A stretch of DNA of 14,525 nucleotides from Actinomycetota bacterium (GTDB taxonomy: Bacteria > Actinomycetota > Actinomycetes > S36-B12). The stretch lies in assembly GCA_026392575.1 (NCBI GenBank), contig JAPLBU010000128.1:1-14525 (forward strand), in the 5' to 3' direction. The translations under genes and the position numbers were made by a program. The stretch's first letter is position 1. Every line of letters starts with the position of its first letter. The notes below the pieces were generated by a model. The model did not search any database and was not told where the DNA came from. It worked only from the letters and a program-made list of their open reading frames with translations. Shown here one piece after another: positions 1-6,735 of this stretch.

Positions 1-767
1 CGGTACTTGTCTGCCGGGTAGATGCCCAGCACCTGGGCCGCGTCCTCCACCGCGTACCGGACGAGCTGCCCATCGATCACGCGACGGTCGAACCGATCGA
101 TGAGGAGCCCCCGCTCGCCGGATCGATCGATGATGATGCGGAAGGCCGGAACAGGCAGTCCGGACTTCCGAGCCAGACCTAGGAACCACGCCTCGTTGTC
201 AACGAGGTTCGGGTACTCGGGAGGTGTGAGTTTCAGAATCGCATCCTGGCCACTCGCCGATGCCGGCACGGTGATCATGGCCGCCGAAGCCTTGTCCTGG
301 ACACCCGCCATTCCTCGACGTTCCAGAAGTCCAGCACGGTCGAGGACCTCCCTGAAGGAGATGTCAGTGCCGTCACGCCAGACAACCGTAGGTTCCGGAA
401 GCACGGGTCGCTCACCCGCTGGCACGACCCGCACATCCCCCACAGGGTCTGCGCCGATCGCAAGAACAAGCGAAAGCTCATCGTCGAGGGATGTCTTGAG
501 CGCCTCGCGCACAGCGGTTAACCGCCGCCCCTCAGGGAGCAGGCCGGCGAAGAACGCAGGCACGGCACCGGCCGCCGTGACGAGTGGCTCGGATGAGAGC
601 GGCAGCGTTGTCGCAACCGCAGGGCCACCCTCGCCGAGGTAGCCATCGTCGTAGCGAAACACGATGCCATGGGGAGTACGCCGCAGCGTCGCCGCTCGTC
701 GGTCACCTTTCAGCACATCCGCGGCATCGACACCCCGCAACGCGCGCACGTCCGTATCGGTCGTCAC
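1..767 (-). CDS. hipA: HipA-like serine/threonine kinase toxin, C-terminus beyond window edge
   Basis: About 255 N-terminal residues of a HipA-family kinase, the toxin half of a HipBA module; known members phosphorylate targets such as glutamyl-tRNA synthetase and are neutralised by HipB. Visible are the N-terminal HipA subdomain (F-R-Y-D-D-G-Y-L near residue 37, then L-P-L-S), the glycine-rich nucleotide motif GVQDKAS near residue 155, and the kinase N-lobe signature D-N-E-A-W-F-L, followed by G-L-P-V-P and L-L-I-D-R-F-D-R-R. The catalytic loop and C-lobe lie outside the window, so intactness cannot be judged. The GTG start (765-767) overlaps the stop of the Xre gene as GTGA, which fits translational coupling. 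The residue corresponding to the autophosphorylated serine of E. coli HipA (before AGxQxK) appears to be Gly. Family call confident; activity unknown. Confidence 0.9.
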   Translation of the reverse strand, partial: MTTDTDVRALRGVDAADVLKGDRRAATLRRTPHGIVFRYDDGYLGEGGPAVATTLPLSSEPLVTAAGAVPAFFAGLLPEGRRLTAVREALKTSLDDELSLVLAIGADPVGDVRVVPAGERPVLPEPTVVWRDGTDISFREVLDRAGLLERRGMAGVQDKASAAMITVPASASGQDAILKLTPPEYPNLVDNEAWFLGLARKSGLPVPAFRIIIDRSGERGLLIDRFDRRVIDGQLVRYAVEDAAQVLGIYPADKY

Positions 768-961
768 GGCCGGGCCAGCGCACGGAGTTCGAGTCCCAGC
801 GCACCAAGCACAGCTACGACCTTGTCCAGCCGCACACTCGGCTTGCCATGCTCGAGCTCTCGAATGAATCGCTCCGATGTGCCGGCCAGATCAGACAGGT
901 CACGCTGCCGCAGGCCTAGGGCACGCCGTCGATCCCGGATATCTCGTCCCAACCCGTCCAT
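764..961 (-). CDS. hipB: HipB-like Xre-family HTH antitoxin/repressor
   Basis: A 65-residue protein that is almost only a Cro/C1-type helix-turn-helix: I-R-D-R-R-R-A-L-G-L-R-Q-R-D-L-S-D-L-A-G, then the recognition-helix region T-S-E-R-F-I-R-E-L-E-H-G-K. This is the standard HipB pattern. It would bind its own promoter and hold HipA inactive. The ATG at 959-961 was chosen because GGAGGG sits 5 bases upstream and the HTH starts a few residues later. An upstream TTG (1096) would add 45 residues with no HTH similarity that read through two operator-like repeats, so it is unlikely. The stop overlaps the HipA start by GTGA. Three operator-like repeats upstream (976-1113) suggest autoregulation. Confidence 0.88.
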   Translation of the reverse strand: MDGLGRDIRDRRRALGLRQRDLSDLAGTSERFIRELEHGKPSVRLDKVVAVLGALGLELRALARP

Positions 962-975
962 CGCATCCCTCCAAT

Positions 976-1113
976 CGGCACGATCATGCCGAATCAGCCC
1001 ATATTGATGCCGAGGATACAGGTAAGCCACCCATAACAGCACGATCATGCCGTTATCGGCGCCATTGCCGGTCACCGCCCGCGGGAAAGGTGTCAATCAG
1101 CACGATCGTGCCG
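976..1113 (-). promoter_or_regulatory. Three 16-bp operator-like repeats upstream of hipB
   Basis: Three near-identical, nearly palindromic 16-mers lie just upstream of hipB: CGGCACGATCATGCCG at 976-991, CAGCACGATCATGCCG at 1037-1052 and CAGCACGATCGTGCCG at 1098-1113. Start-to-start spacing is exactly 61 bp both times, close to six helical turns, so all three would face a similar side of the DNA. The middle copy extends to a longer imperfect palindrome (TAAC...GTTA). The nearest copy is 14 bp from the hipB ATG, next to its ribosome-binding site. The HipB family is known to repress through multiple palindromic operators; that these are HipB sites is inference. No convincing -35/-10 pair could be fixed. 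Confidence 0.75.
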
Positions 1114-1117
1114 CTAT

Positions 1118-2866
1118 TCAGGGACCGAGCACGCGATCGCGACGGGCGATGATCTGTGTCCGCACCGGACCCGTGAGGAGGTCCGGCGCACCGAGATCGG
1201 GGCGTCCGAACCGGTCGTGCGGGTTGATGCCGAGCGCACGGAGGAACGAGTCCGCTCGTTGCGTGACGGATCCCGCGACACCAAAGCCTGCCAGCAGGTC
1301 CTGGATGCGGATATCGCGATACTCGATGTCATCGTTCGCCCGGAACGCCAGCCATGCGACCGCCGCTGCGCCACGAACCGGGCTGGCCTTGCGACGGAAG
1401 ACCGACGAGTCGCCAACAGCCGCGCGGCTCAGCAGTCGGCGCATGACCGTGCGGTACTCGGCATCGAGAAGCTCAGTCGCCACGCGATCGCACTCGTCGA
1501 GCATCACCTGCACGACCGGCCGGATATCGTCAGGGATCCCGGCCCACTTGAACGGCTCGTCGGGTAGTGGAGTGGCGTCCAGCGACATGAGCTGATCACG
1601 TCCACCGACCCGGGCATCGAGAATCGACAGCACGTACGCATCGTCGTACAGCGCCTCCGGGGTCATGACCCCCATGGCTGCAAGTAGGGCCTGCGGGCCC
1701 TGCCGTCGCGCAGATCGGATGGTCCGCTGATACTCCGGCTCCCAGCGGGCGACGAAGGCGATCGTCTCCTCCGTGAGTTCCCTTGAAATTCCGCGTTCGG
1801 CATGGCAGTGCCGGATGAAGGCGCGCAGGACGGTCGGGATGCGTGCGAGGAAGTCGACATCAGCCATGATCTTGCGCGGCACCCAGTCCACGAGCAGGAT
1901 CTCGACATTCACCGGGCTCCAACGCAGGGGATCGCTGCCGCAGTATCCGCTCCCGAACCACAGCAGGCTCTGCATGATGTCTGCGTCATCAGGCCCATCC
2001 AGGCCGAGCGAGAACTCCGACGCGAAGAAGTCGCGCGCGATCTCGTCGAGCGCCGCCTCGCTCCACTCGCGCAACGCGGGCGCCGTTCCTCCGCTCGGCA
2101 GCATCCGGCATATCCACTCCACGAGCGGCCGACAGAGCGGCCAGGTCTCAGTCTCTGTTCGCGGGTACTGCATCGACGAAACCGCGATGGCCTGCTCGAT
2201 CGCGGCACGCGCGTCACGCGCATCCACCGGGACGAGTGTCTGGGTGTGCGAGTCGATGGAGCGCCTCATCTTCTCGACCATCACGACCAGAGTCACCGGG
2301 GCGACGAAGGCGTCCTTGACCACAGTGCCCAGGTTGTGGTCGATGTAGACGAGCGCAGCGAACGCTTCTCCGTTCGGCAGCGTGACACCGATCAAGTAGT
2401 CATCCCCATCGCCGAGGACGTGGCTAAGGAACCACACCTCGGGCTCCGGACGCGCCTCGCGCAGTCCGCGCAGCCAGGCGGGCATCGGCTGGCGCCGCAC
2501 ACTGATCTCCCGGTCGATTCGAGGGACGAGCTGCTCGTCCGCAACCAGGGCGGCCATGACCGTCAAGGCAGCGGTCGTCTCGGCGAATTCGATGTCGATG
2601 AAGCTCTCAACAAGCGAGGCGACACTCGCGGTGCCGGGAGTGCGATCGAACGGATCAGCCGTGCGCTCGTCAAGAACGGACAGCAGGCCCGAGACCGTCA
2701 TGAGCAGGCTGATGGGTTCGGGATCGCGAAGCGAGCGGCGCAGCGTCTGGATGAGTTCGAGTTCGGGGGCCTCATCCAGCGCACTGGGGGCCGGACGCAC
2801 GACGCTGAGGTGGGCGCGACGACGTTGCGGCCCCCGGCCTCCCCCGCGATCCCTGCGTCCGCTCAC
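1118..2866 (-). CDS. DUF6398-type hypothetical protein with C-terminal HTH-like region
   Basis: A 582-residue, largely acidic soluble protein without signal peptide or membrane segments. It resembles a family of long actinobacterial hypothetical proteins (DUF6398 type, recalled from family knowledge and not searched). Features are a basic start (GRRDRGGGRGPQRRR), an acidic helical body, a central conserved-looking block (R-W-S-P-V-N-V-E-I-L-L-V-D-W-V-P-R-K, later F-I-R-H-C-H-A-E-R-G-I) and P-E-Y-Q-R-T-I-R-S. The C-terminal stretch near 497-545 (A-W-L-A-F-R-A-N-D, then I-R-I-Q-D-L-L-A-G-F-G-V-A-G-S-V-T-Q-R-A) resembles a winged helix. The GTG start (2864-2866) is preferred because it begins the basic segment; a TTG at 2914 is an in-frame alternative and neither has a strong ribosome-binding site. 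It lies between two toxin-antitoxin modules on the same strand. Function unknown. Confidence 0.8.
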   Translation of the reverse strand: MSGRRDRGGGRGPQRRRAHLSVVRPAPSALDEAPELELIQTLRRSLRDPEPISLLMTVSGLLSVLDERTADPFDRTPGTASVASLVESFIDIEFAETTAALTVMAALVADEQLVPRIDREISVRRQPMPAWLRGLREARPEPEVWFLSHVLGDGDDYLIGVTLPNGEAFAALVYIDHNLGTVVKDAFVAPVTLVVMVEKMRRSIDSHTQTLVPVDARDARAAIEQAIAVSSMQYPRTETETWPLCRPLVEWICRMLPSGGTAPALREWSEAALDEIARDFFASEFSLGLDGPDDADIMQSLLWFGSGYCGSDPLRWSPVNVEILLVDWVPRKIMADVDFLARIPTVLRAFIRHCHAERGISRELTEETIAFVARWEPEYQRTIRSARRQGPQALLAAMGVMTPEALYDDAYVLSILDARVGGRDQLMSLDATPLPDEPFKWAGIPDDIRPVVQVMLDECDRVATELLDAEYRTVMRRLLSRAAVGDSSVFRRKASPVRGAAAVAWLAFRANDDIEYRDIRIQDLLAGFGVAGSVTQRADSFLRALGINPHDRFGRPDLGAPDLLTGPVRTQIIARRDRVLGP

Positions 2867-2956
2867 GCGGACAGCGTATGACGGAGCCTTCTGCGGCACC
2901 CGCGACAGGCGCAACCATCCGCATCACCGTGCAGAACCATGACACAGGCGACGGTT

Positions 2957-3011
2957 CCGTCCGGACGGCAGTCGCGGGGCTCGGCCCGTAGATGCTCGAA
3001 GAGGTCACCTC
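2957..3011. repeat. Short palindromes downstream of the MazF-like gene
   Basis: The 151-bp gap between the toxin stop and the DUF6398-type gene contains two perfect short palindromes. One is GAGGTCACCTC at 3001-3011, six bases past the toxin stop on the minus strand. The other is CCGTCCGGACGG at 2957-2968. Either could form part of a weak transcription terminator or an operator for the next gene. No T-run follows, so the role is uncertain. Confidence 0.3.
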
Positions 3012-3017
3012 GAAGGG

Positions 3018-3341
3018 TCACGGAAGGCTCAGGGCAGCCTTCAGCCCATCGTTGATGGCCTCCATCGTCTTTGAGCTCAGCGCACCGATGTCGGCCTTCA
3101 CTTCGTCGTCGTACAGGTCGTAGATGTCGTCACAGACAATGCGCCCCCCCGGAAGCACTTCGGTCGGTGGAATCTCGACGATGCTGGGGATGTCGGGCTT
3201 GGCGGACGTTGTGAATCTGACCACCAGAACGCTCTCGAGTTTGCGGTTGCGGATGTTGTTCGAAACGACGAGAAAGAACTTGTCGTCGGCGAATCCCGAA
3301 GGCCGTGCCCTATAGACCCGACCGCGAACAAGTGCAGTCAC
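3018..3341 (-). CDS. MazF/PemK-like type II toxin (predicted mRNA endoribonuclease)
   Basis: A 107-residue protein with the size and layout of MazF/PemK/CcdB-fold toxins. It has R-G-R-V-Y-R at the first beta strand, D-D-K-F-F-L-V-V-S-N-N (equivalent of the K-x-R-P-x-V-V-S-N strand), V-V-R-F-T-T, G-G-R-I-V-C-D-D-I, and a C-terminal helix (I-G-A-L-S-S-K-T-M-E-A-I-N-D-G-L). Family members cleave mRNA at short motifs; target specificity cannot be read here. The loop after strand 1 lacks the usual R-P pair, with K-F-F instead, so it is a divergent member. The GTG start (3339-3341) overlaps the upstream antitoxin stop as GTGA, the expected antitoxin-first coupled arrangement. Fold and role likely; catalytic activity inferred. 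Confidence 0.85.
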   Translation of the reverse strand: MTALVRGRVYRARPSGFADDKFFLVVSNNIRNRKLESVLVVRFTTSAKPDIPSIVEIPPTEVLPGGRIVCDDIYDLYDDEVKADIGALSSKTMEAINDGLKAALSLP

Positions 3342-3661
3342 GGCTCATCCGTCCAAGCAGGTAGGCGGCGACGTGACATGCGACGACGCGCACCGGCGTC
3401 TTCGGCATAGTCGACAGCCAACTGCTCGTAGCCCTCCTCTTCTGCGCTCATCCGGATGGCCGCCAGACCCGCCTCGAGCACGGCATGGAGCAACATCGCC
3501 TCGCCTACGTCGGCGTCGGCGCTTGGCCCGTTCGGGCACAGACGCTCCAACGCCCGCCGGAATGCCGGGGAGGCCCGCAGCAGGGTGAGGTCCGTCTCGT
3601 CCCTGGCGGTGAGAGGAACATTCGGGCGCCGCACGACGCGGTCGCTCATGCGAGTGCTCAT
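3338..3661 (-). CDS. Putative antitoxin of the MazF-like module
   Basis: A 107-residue protein immediately upstream of, and overlapping, the MazF-like gene, so position and size point to the antitoxin. It has an N-terminal basic segment (S-D-R-V-V-R-R-P-N), then T-A-R-D-E-T-D-L-T-L-L-R-A-S-P-A-F-R-R-A-L-E, a helical middle with G-E-A-M-L-L-H-A-V-L-E-A-G-L, and a charged tail ending R-R-R-M-S-R-R-R-L-P-A-W. I recognise no classical AbrB, MazE or RHH signature with confidence; the A-V-L-E-A-G-L stretch could be a degenerate DNA-binding helix. The ATG at 3659-3661 is preferred because a promoter-like pair places the transcript start at or next to it; ATG codons at 3670 and 3649 are alternatives. 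None has a good ribosome-binding site, consistent with leaderless translation. Confidence 0.75.
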   Translation of the reverse strand: MSTRMSDRVVRRPNVPLTARDETDLTLLRASPAFRRALERLCPNGPSADADVGEAMLLHAVLEAGLAAIRMSAEEEGYEQLAVDYAEDAGARRRMSRRRLPAWTDEP

Positions 3662-3668
3662 GGAAGGC

Positions 3669-3720
3669 ATTGTGCTGTACTTACTGAGTCGGGTCAATGC
3701 ATTCTTTACTGAGTCACTCA
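3669..3720 (-). promoter_or_regulatory. Promoter and direct-repeat operators of the mazF-like module
   Basis: On the minus strand, TTGACC (3697-3692) and CACAAT (3674-3669) are separated by 17 bp, a credible -35/-10 pair that would start transcription near the ATG at 3661. Two exact copies of TTACTGAGTC (plus-strand reading) lie at 3681-3690, in the spacer, and at 3706-3715, just upstream of the -35, 25 bp apart. The distal copy is part of a perfect 11-bp palindrome TGAGTCACTCA (3710-3720). Placement within and upstream of the promoter fits autorepression by the antitoxin or toxin-antitoxin complex. Binding protein not shown. Confidence 0.6.
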
Positions 3721-3781
3721 ACGCAGAGGCCCCGGGATTACCGGGTTGATGAATTCGGCTCATGGCGGCAGCGTGACCCAA

Positions 3782-3818
3782 CGGTCCTGTGGATCGTCAC
3801 TTGCGATCCACAGGACCG
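3782..3818. terminator. Perfect 15-bp inverted repeat, possible terminator
   Basis: CGGTCCTGTGGATCG (3782-3796) and its exact complement (3804-3818) are separated by 7 bases. The hairpin stands between the 3' end of the aldo/keto reductase gene and the promoter of the antitoxin gene, both transcribed leftward, so it could insulate the two units. No T-run follows on either strand, so it would be a non-canonical terminator, or simply an intergenic palindrome. Confidence 0.5.
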
Positions 3819-3871
3819 CCATGCATAGCGACGGTCACCTCCGTGGCAGCAGTCCGTCCGCGAGGGTCGAC

Positions 3872-3887
3872 CCGCGGGAAACCGCGG
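3872..3887 (-). terminator. GC-rich hairpin after the aldo/keto reductase gene
   Basis: CCGCGG, a 4-base loop and CCGCGG form a compact GC-only 6-bp stem about 30 bases past the reductase stop codon on the minus strand. Position and shape suit a terminator, but there is no U-tract, and short GC palindromes are common in DNA of this composition. Confidence 0.35.
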
Positions 3888-3917
3888 TGATCCCCGAGTC
3901 CACGACCGAGCCGGCCC

Positions 3918-4736
3918 TCAGTGCATGAAGGTGTCCGGGTTCTTGACGTCCGGCTCGGTGCCGTCGAGCGCCTCTATCGTCGCAATATCCGCCGGGTCGA
4001 GGTCGATGTCCTGGGCACGCAGGTTCTGCACAAGGCGCTCAGGGTTCGATGACTTCGGGATCGCGCACAGTCCGACGTTGACGTGCCAGGCGAGGATCAC
4101 CTGAGCCGGCGTGCATCCGTACTTGTCCGCCAGGTCGGCGAAGACCGGCAGCTCGACGAGCCCGGTGCCCTGGCCCAGCGGCGACCACGACTGCGTGACG
4201 ATCCCGAGTTCGGCGTTGTAGGCGCGCGGCCCTCTCTGCAGGTGGCGAGGATTCACCTGCAACTGATTCAGCTCGGGTACTGCCCCCGTCGCCGAGATGA
4301 TCCGATCGAGGTACTTCGGAAGGAAGTTCGACGTGCCGATGTGGCGCACCTTGCCCTGCTCGCGAAGCACGATCAGGCCCTCCCACGCCTCGACGTAGCG
4401 ATCCTGATCCGGGTTGGGCCAGTGGATGAGCATCAGGTCGATGTACTCGACGCCCAGCTTCCGGGCCGCGTCCTCGAAGGCCAGGGCAGCACCTGCCACC
4501 GAATGGCTCTCACGGTCGAACTTCGTCGTGATGAACACGTCCTCACGAGCCACGCCACTGGCCGCAACCCCACGTCCCACACCGACCTCGTTGCCATACG
4601 CGAATGCAGTGTCGACGAGGCGGTAGCCCAACTGCAGGGCCTCCGCCACCGCCCGCTCGCACTCGGCATCATCCATGGGCCAGGTACCCAGCCCGATCAG
4701 TGGAACAGTCCCGCCATTCACCAATGGAATGCTCAT
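3918..4736 (-). CDS. Aldo/keto reductase (2,5-diketo-D-gluconate reductase-like)
   Basis: A complete 272-residue NADPH-dependent aldo/keto reductase with a TIM-barrel fold, predicted cytoplasmic. The catalytic tetrad is visible: D42 in Y-R-L-V-D-T-A, Y47 in A-Y-G-N-E, K72 in I-T-T-K, and H105 in L-M-L-I-H-W-P. The C-terminal cofactor segment I-P-K-S-S-N-P-E-R-L follows, then the late I-E-A-L-D-G-T. The substrate-side segment usually read as NQxExHP is N-Q-L-Q-V-N-P here. The ATG has GGAG five bases upstream. It lies 37 bp after the NrfD-type gene on the same strand and may be co-transcribed with it, though the link to electron transfer is unclear. The true carbonyl substrate cannot be predicted. 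Confidence 0.92.
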   Translation of the reverse strand: MSIPLVNGGTVPLIGLGTWPMDDAECERAVAEALQLGYRLVDTAFAYGNEVGVGRGVAASGVAREDVFITTKFDRESHSVAGAALAFEDAARKLGVEYIDLMLIHWPNPDQDRYVEAWEGLIVLREQGKVRHIGTSNFLPKYLDRIISATGAVPELNQLQVNPRHLQRGPRAYNAELGIVTQSWSPLGQGTGLVELPVFADLADKYGCTPAQVILAWHVNVGLCAIPKSSNPERLVQNLRAQDIDLDPADIATIEALDGTEPDVKNPDTFMH

Positions 4737-4773
4737 ATCTCCATGCTAGAACTCGATCTCATCCATTCGGCAG

Positions 4774-6735
4774 TCAGTTGCCGTGCACTGGCTCACCCGA
4801 TCCCTTGGCCACGGGGCGACAAACTCGGCGCACCCGCACGACCTGGGCAATCAGGATGGCGAAGACGATGATCACAACTCCGAAGAGGATGAGCGCCAGG
4901 GTTTGCCCTGCCGTGGCGAGAAGTCTTGGCGGCGTCGGTGCGTAAAGGGACACCGCTTCCGTCACATCAAGGTTCGCCGTTCCAACGACCGGATCCCCCA
5001 AGACCGTGGGGAAGTAGGTCGCTGTGATGGTCCGAGGTCCCGTGACTGCGGCCACGAACTTGATGGATGCCATGCCGGTTTCATTCGTTGACATCGCTCC
5101 GAGCGGAACCTGATTGTCGCCGGGGGCGAACATCGTCGTGCTTTCGTAGAAGTTCACCTGCACACCCGGAACGGGCTGACCATTCAACGTGACTGTGGCG
5201 GTGACGGTGTTCTCCGGTCCCGCTTCGACCGCGGTCACCGTGACGACGGGCAGCGTCTCCGTTGCTACCGCAGCCAAGGATTCGGCGCGAGCAGGTTGCG
5301 CATTGGTAACTCCCACCGCGCCGATGCCCACCATGAGCAGGATCACTGCTCCCACAACACCGGCAGCTCGCCCGTGCGAAGACTTTGTGGGTGACGCGGA
5401 TCCCTCATCGGATGCATCGGCACCGGGGGACAGTTCCTGCATCTCGACGATCGACAGCATCGGAACGACGCGGAAGAGCAGCATCAGCAGCAGGGTAATC
5501 GCCGCAGCTCCGGCGACGGTCATGGTGATCGAGACCCAGGTAAAGCGGAAGAGTTCTCCGAAGGAGTTGGTGAGTCGGTCGTAGCCGGACGTCTCGATGA
5601 CCATGATCACTCGCTTGATCCACATCGCGATGACGACGAGGATCGATGCGATGACGATGCCCCCGATATTTCGCGTCCACGGAAGGGCAACGAGCACCAG
5701 CGGAAGGATCGTGCCAGCGACGAGGAAGAGCCAGAACCAGCCCGCAACGCTTCCCAGCAGCATTCCGTACACGATCTCGGTTGGACCGATTTCGCCTACG
5801 TAGGCACTGGGGAGCAGGTCTGCGAACGTCAGGTAGAAGTACAGGGCACCGAGCGCCACCATGATGTATCCGAGTCGCACGAAATGCTTCTTGGTGATGA
5901 ACGCCTCGAGATGGTAGCCACGTCGGAATCCCGCAGCGACCAGAATGACCAGAGCGACGCCGGAGTAGAGAGCTGCAATCACGAAGTAGGGGGCCCAGAT
6001 GCTCTCGTGCCAGCCCGGCCGGCTGACGAGAGCGAAGGCCCACGCCAAGACCGAGTGCACGGAGACGGCCAGCGGAATGATGACGATTGCAACGACAATC
6101 GTCGCAGAGTGCAAGACGTGACGCTGGCGCTCGGAGCCGACCCAACCGCGAGATATGAAGCGGTAGAGGGCACGACGTCCGCGACCCAGCTCATCGGGAT
6201 TGGATGCGAGCAAGGTCGCTGTGTCGGGGATCAACGGGAGGAGGAAGAAGACGAACGTCGCGAAAGTGTAGGTCGTGATCGCGATCATGTCCCAGAACAC
6301 CGGTGATGCGACGTTCGCATGAATCACCATGCCGACGAGTCGATCCGGCCGGCCCAGGTGCGGGAAGATGAAGGCAGCTCCGACCAAGACCGTCACGAGA
6401 GCAGTGCCCTCAGCGAGTCGAACAAGTGGGGCTCGCCACGAGGCACCGGCCAGGAGCAGGATGGCCGAGACAACCGCGCCGCCATAGGAGACACCGATGA
6501 TGGCCACGACATCGGCGATGTAGATGGCCCAGAACGAACTGTCGGTGTAGCCGGCCACCCCCATGCCCATCCGCAGCTGATAGATCCACGCGCCAAGGCC
6601 GGCAGCCACCACGATGGCTAGGAAGAGGGCGGCAATCAGGAACTTCCTGCTCGGCTTCCCGAAGGGCCGCATCGCAGCCTCGATGACGTCAGGGTGCTCG
6701 TTCCTAACAGTTGTCGACTCAAGGACGCTGCTCAT
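4774..6735 (-). CDS. NrfD/PsrC-type membrane quinone-interacting subunit fused to an exported Ig-like domain
   Basis: 653 residues. Residues 31-424 contain about ten membrane helices with NrfD/PsrC/ActC-family marks: F-P-H-L-G-R-P-D-R-L near 124, S-P-V-F-W-D-M near 144, S-V-H-S-V-L-A-W and R-P-G-W-H-E-S-I-W-A-P-Y-F near 225-251, and M-W-I-K-R-V-I-M-V-I near 371. Such subunits pass electrons between the quinone pool and a partner Fe-S protein. After a Ser/Asp/Gly-rich linker (432-455) come an extra helix (457-477), an Ala-rich stretch, a beta-rich Ig-like domain (about 495-592: T-V-T-A-T-V-T-L-N-G-Q-P-V-P-G-V-Q-V-N-F-Y, ending G-T-A-N-L-D-V-T), and a last helix (611-635) with a basic tail. The ATG (6733-6735) has GGAGGG upstream and overlaps the Fe-S gene stop as ATGA, so both are surely co-translated. 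The fusion is the odd feature. Confidence 0.88.
   Translation of the reverse strand: MSSVLESTTVRNEHPDVIEAAMRPFGKPSRKFLIAALFLAIVVAAGLGAWIYQLRMGMGVAGYTDSSFWAIYIADVVAIIGVSYGGAVVSAILLLAGASWRAPLVRLAEGTALVTVLVGAAFIFPHLGRPDRLVGMVIHANVASPVFWDMIAITTYTFATFVFFLLPLIPDTATLLASNPDELGRGRRALYRFISRGWVGSERQRHVLHSATIVVAIVIIPLAVSVHSVLAWAFALVSRPGWHESIWAPYFVIAALYSGVALVILVAAGFRRGYHLEAFITKKHFVRLGYIMVALGALYFYLTFADLLPSAYVGEIGPTEIVYGMLLGSVAGWFWLFLVAGTILPLVLVALPWTRNIGGIVIASILVVIAMWIKRVIMVIETSGYDRLTNSFGELFRFTWVSITMTVAGAAAITLLLMLLFRVVPMLSIVEMQELSPGADASDEGSASPTKSSHGRAAGVVGAVILLMVGIGAVGVTNAQPARAESLAAVATETLPVVTVTAVEAGPENTVTATVTLNGQPVPGVQVNFYESTTMFAPGDNQVPLGAMSTNETGMASIKFVAAVTGPRTITATYFPTVLGDPVVGTANLDVTEAVSLYAPTPPRLLATAGQTLALILFGVVIIVFAILIAQVVRVRRVCRPVAKGSGEPVHGN

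Noticed and set aside
976..1113. CRISPR-like array
   Set aside because: The 16-bp repeats are too short, only three copies exist, there are no cas genes, and the position immediately upstream of a repressor gene fits operators.
1802..2881. 359-residue plus-strand open frame
   Set aside because: It lies opposite the DUF6398-type gene, is rich in Arg/Asp/His in the manner of antisense frames in GC-rich DNA, and shows no motif.
5405..6145. 246-residue minus-strand open frame inside the NrfD-type gene
   Set aside because: Out-of-frame shadow of a well-supported membrane protein; its composition (Arg/Cys/His-rich) is not protein-like.
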